From assembly GCA_022841965.1 (NCBI GenBank), contig JALHQM010000011.1:14736-49922 (forward strand): DNA of 35,187 bases. Direction: 5' to 3'. The position numbers and the translations under genes are program-made. Of this stretch, positions 33,589 through 35,187 are shown in pieces. Source of the stretch: Hyphomicrobium sp. GTDB taxonomy: Bacteria > Pseudomonadota > Alphaproteobacteria > Rhizobiales > Hyphomicrobiaceae. How positions within the stretch are numbered: position 1 is the stretch's first letter; each line of letters opens with the position of its first letter. The notes beneath the pieces were generated by a model that saw only the letters and a list, made by a program, of their open reading frames with translations, had not been told where the DNA came from and searched no databases.

Positions 33589-33750
33589 ATGACAAATCAA
33601 CGGCTTGTGGATGACGTGAACCATGGAGCCCGGATCGGAGCGTCTGCGGCGTCGTTAAGATTGTTTCTCCCCCCCGGTTCAGATAGGGTCGTTCCAGTCG
33701 CTTTTGAAGACTGGCGCGACCGTCCCCTACCTCAAAAAGAAGCAGAATAA
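33589..33750 (+). CDS. Possible 53-residue ORF in the zeta-purC gap
   Basis: The 355-base gap between the zeta gene and purC contains one frame of interest, ATG 33589 to TAA 33750. It encodes [20 protein letters not shown] and a more polar end ([14 protein letters not shown]). No ribosome site is visible and no family is recognised, so it may be chance. The rest of the gap must hold the two divergent promoters, which I could not place with confidence. Confidence 0.25.
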   Translation: MTNQRLVDDVNHGARIGASAASLRLFLPPGSDRVVPVAFEDWRDRPLPQKEAE

Positions 33751-33841
33751 ACCTGCAACATCAAAGGGCAGTGGTATCGGTGGTGCGTGTTGCCGTTGTG
33801 TTGAAGTGAGCATGAGCGTGATCGTCAAAGGACCAGGATCG

Positions 33842-34630
33842 ATGAGCAAGCGGCGGCGGATCTACGAGGGCAAGGCCAAGGTACTCTACGAGGGTCCCGA
33901 GCCCGGCACTTTGATTCAGCATTTCAAAGATGACGCGACCGCGTTCAATGCGAAGAAGCATGCCGTTATCGAAGGCAAGGGCGTGCTCAACAATCGCATT
34001 TCGGAGTACATTTTTTCGCGTCTGGGCGAGATCGGCGTGCCGACACATTTCATCAAGCGGTTGAACATGCGCGAGCAGTTGATCCGCGAAGTCGAAATCG
34101 TGCCGCTCGAAGTTGTGGTGCGCAACGTGGCGGCGGGATCGCTCGCCACGCGTCTGGGTCTGGAAGAAGGCACCGCCCTGCCGCGCTCGATCATCGAATT
34201 TTACTACAAAGCGGATGCACTGAACGATCCGATGGTGTCGGAAGAGCACATCACGGCGTTCGGCTGGGCGACTCCGGCTGAGATCGACGAAATTATGCAG
34301 ATGGCGCTGCGCATCAACGATTTTCTCGTCGGTCTGTTTCTGGGCATCGGCATCCGCCTCATCGACTTCAAGGTCGAGTTCGGCCGGCTGTGGGACAATG
34401 AGCAGGTGCGGATCGTGCTGGCGGATGAGATCAGTCCGGACTGCTGCCGCCTATGGGATATCACGTCGGGTGACAAGCTCGACAAGGACCGCTTCCGCCG
34501 GGATCTGGGCGGGGTGTTGGAAGCCTACCAGGAAGTTGCGCGCCGGCTTGGCGTGTTGACGGAGAATCCGCGGCCGAAGGGCTCGGGGCCGGTGCTTGTT
34601 GCGTCCAATCCGACGGGTAAACCGAACTAA
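33842..34630 (+). CDS. purC: Phosphoribosylaminoimidazole-succinocarboxamide synthase
   Basis: A 262-residue SAICAR synthetase that joins CAIR and aspartate with ATP. Visible signatures: [54 protein letters not shown] (substrate loop), [13 protein letters not shown] and [14 protein letters not shown] (metal/ATP loop). ATG 33842 is chosen because it begins the conserved sequence and has AAGGA nine bases before it. The frame continues upstream 46 codons with unrelated sequence. purS follows 84 bases later, so the two are likely co-transcribed. Confidence 0.96.
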   Translation: MSKRRRIYEGKAKVLYEGPEPGTLIQHFKDDATAFNAKKHAVIEGKGVLNNRISEYIFSRLGEIGVPTHFIKRLNMREQLIREVEIVPLEVVVRNVAAGSLATRLGLEEGTALPRSIIEFYYKADALNDPMVSEEHITAFGWATPAEIDEIMQMALRINDFLVGLFLGIGIRLIDFKVEFGRLWDNEQVRIVLADEISPDCCRLWDITSGDKLDKDRFRRDLGGVLEAYQEVARRLGVLTENPRPKGSGPVLVASNPTGKPN

Positions 34631-34642
34631 AACGCGGCATCG

Positions 34643-34665
34643 GGCAACCGGCAGCCGGCAACCGG
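34643..34665. repeat. Short direct repeat between purC and purS
   Basis: GGCAACCGG occurs twice, 14 bases apart (34643-34651 and 34657-34665), with GCAGCC between. It can also fold weakly. No known role; it may be a chance GC-rich repeat. Confidence 0.4.
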
Positions 34666-34714
34666 GGTTTTCGGTTTGCTGCGCCGTTGCCCTCGCCGGT
34701 GGCGGGAGATCGAC

Positions 34715-34957
34715 ATGAAGGCGCTTATCCGAATCACACTGAAAAATGGCGTGCTCGATCCGCAGGGCAAGGCCATTGAAGGCGCGGTGCGGGGTCTAGG
34801 CATCTCAGGCGTGGGCGATGTGCGGCAGGGCAAATTTATCGAGGTTCAGCTGACGGAGACGGACGAGGCCAAGGCCAAGGCTGCCGTCGAACAGATGTGC
34901 AAGGACCTGCTCGCCAATACGGTGATCGAGAACTACGCGTATGATCTCGTGCCATGA
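34715..34957 (+). CDS. purS: FGAM synthase subunit PurS
   Basis: An 80-residue protein that dimerises and bridges PurL and PurQ in the multi-subunit FGAM synthase. It has the family pattern MKALIRITLKNGVLDPQGKA, VGDVRQGKFIEVQL and the C-terminal CKDLLANTVIENYAYD. ATG 34715 has GGGAG six bases upstream. Its stop overlaps the next small gene as ATGA. purQ and purL are expected downstream, beyond the window. Confidence 0.95.
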   Translation: MKALIRITLKNGVLDPQGKAIEGAVRGLGISGVGDVRQGKFIEVQLTETDEAKAKAAVEQMCKDLLANTVIENYAYDLVP

Positions 34958-35103
34958 GTTCGGAGCGCGGTGAGGCCGGGTCGGAAACGGGTCAAGGTGA
35001 TGCTGTGCGCGCCGTGCGGTTCATGGCTGCTAAGTTTGCCCTGTTCGCGATTGCGCCGCTTGTTGCTGCCGCGATCGTTGTCTATTTCACGTTACCGGAG
35101 TGA
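34954..35103 (+). CDS. Single-pass membrane protein coupled to purS
   Basis: A 49-residue protein with a polar, Gly/Ser/Glu-rich N-terminus and one C-terminal transmembrane helix (FALFAIAPLVAAAIVVYFTL). Its ATG overlaps the purS stop by four bases, so it is probably translated with purS. I recall that small membrane proteins in this position are annotated in other alphaproteobacteria as FGAM-synthase-associated. It might tether the complex to the membrane, but this is inference only. Confidence 0.7.
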   Translation: MSSERGEAGSETGQGDAVRAVRFMAAKFALFAIAPLVAAAIVVYFTLPE

Positions 35104-35104
35104 G

Positions 35105-35187
35105 ATGACGCGGGTTCTCATCGCAGCATTGATTTTGGTGCCGGCCGGCGCGCTGGCAGGCGGGGACGCGGAGCGCTCTGCGCTGAC
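35105..35187 (+). CDS. Secreted protein, N-terminal fragment (runs off the window)
   Basis: The frame begins one base after the stop of the 49-residue gene, with GGAG just ahead, and is open to the window end (27 full codons). It starts with a typical signal peptide (MTRVLIAALILVPAGALAGG). The family cannot be identified. It lies where purQ would often be expected. Confidence 0.55.
   Translation, partial: MTRVLIAALILVPAGALAGGDAERSAL

Overview
The window looks like chromosome of an alphaproteobacterium, most likely of the order Hyphomicrobiales (Rhizobiales). It is GC-rich. It carries several lineage-typical genes: the F1-ATPase zeta/DUF1476 protein divergent from purC-purS, a DUF1289 protein beside two TIGR02281-type membrane aspartyl proteases, a PleC/DivJ/PdhS-like kinase, a FixJ-type regulator and an Fe-S Fnr regulator. 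The genus cannot be fixed from the sequence alone. I found no tRNA or rRNA genes, insertion sequences, phage genes or CRISPR arrays.

Layout: 1-2009 (minus) is a compact cluster. In transcription order it holds a 57-residue unknown protein, overlapping mini-ORFs, a universal stress protein, a SAM methyltransferase and the start of a secreted c-type cytochrome. It is divergent from a MASE1 sensor kinase and FixJ-like regulator pair (2194-4367), and a palindromic FixJ-like site lies midway between them. 4516-9978 holds a ThDP-dependent enzyme, a 58-residue membrane peptide, a PhnN-like kinase, threonine ammonia-lyase, a 3-hydroxyisobutyrate-dehydrogenase-family enzyme and a 68-residue orphan. 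10056-12177 (minus) holds an Lrp/AsnC regulator, an MBL-fold hydrolase and a membrane-anchored thermonuclease.

12224-17209 (plus) holds a PdhS-like kinase, DUF1289, two retropepsin-like proteases and a phosphohexomutase. 17220-22046 holds a secreted small protein, an LssY_C protein, an OmpA-family protein, DUF599, a TauE/SafE permease and tRNA-dihydrouridine synthase A. 22192-27340 is a probable low-oxygen operon. A perfect FNR box precedes an Fe-S Fnr regulator, an aminoglycoside-phosphotransferase/ATPase fusion and a Pat-like acyl-CoA ligase/GNAT lysine acetyltransferase. 27356-30403 holds a Na+:alanine symporter, a periplasmic amino-acid-binding-type protein and a 65-residue coiled-coil protein. 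31103-35187 is the purine block: purB, an RBBP9-type hydrolase, zeta/DUF1476, purC, purS, a 49-residue membrane protein and the start of a secreted protein.

A recurring theme is oxygen and energy status: FixJ-like and Fnr-like control, a universal stress protein, a cytochrome, protein acetylation and an ATP synthase inhibitor. The strongest candidates for something new are the left-edge cluster with its small protein under a FixJ-like site, and the Fnr-aph/ATPase-pat operon.
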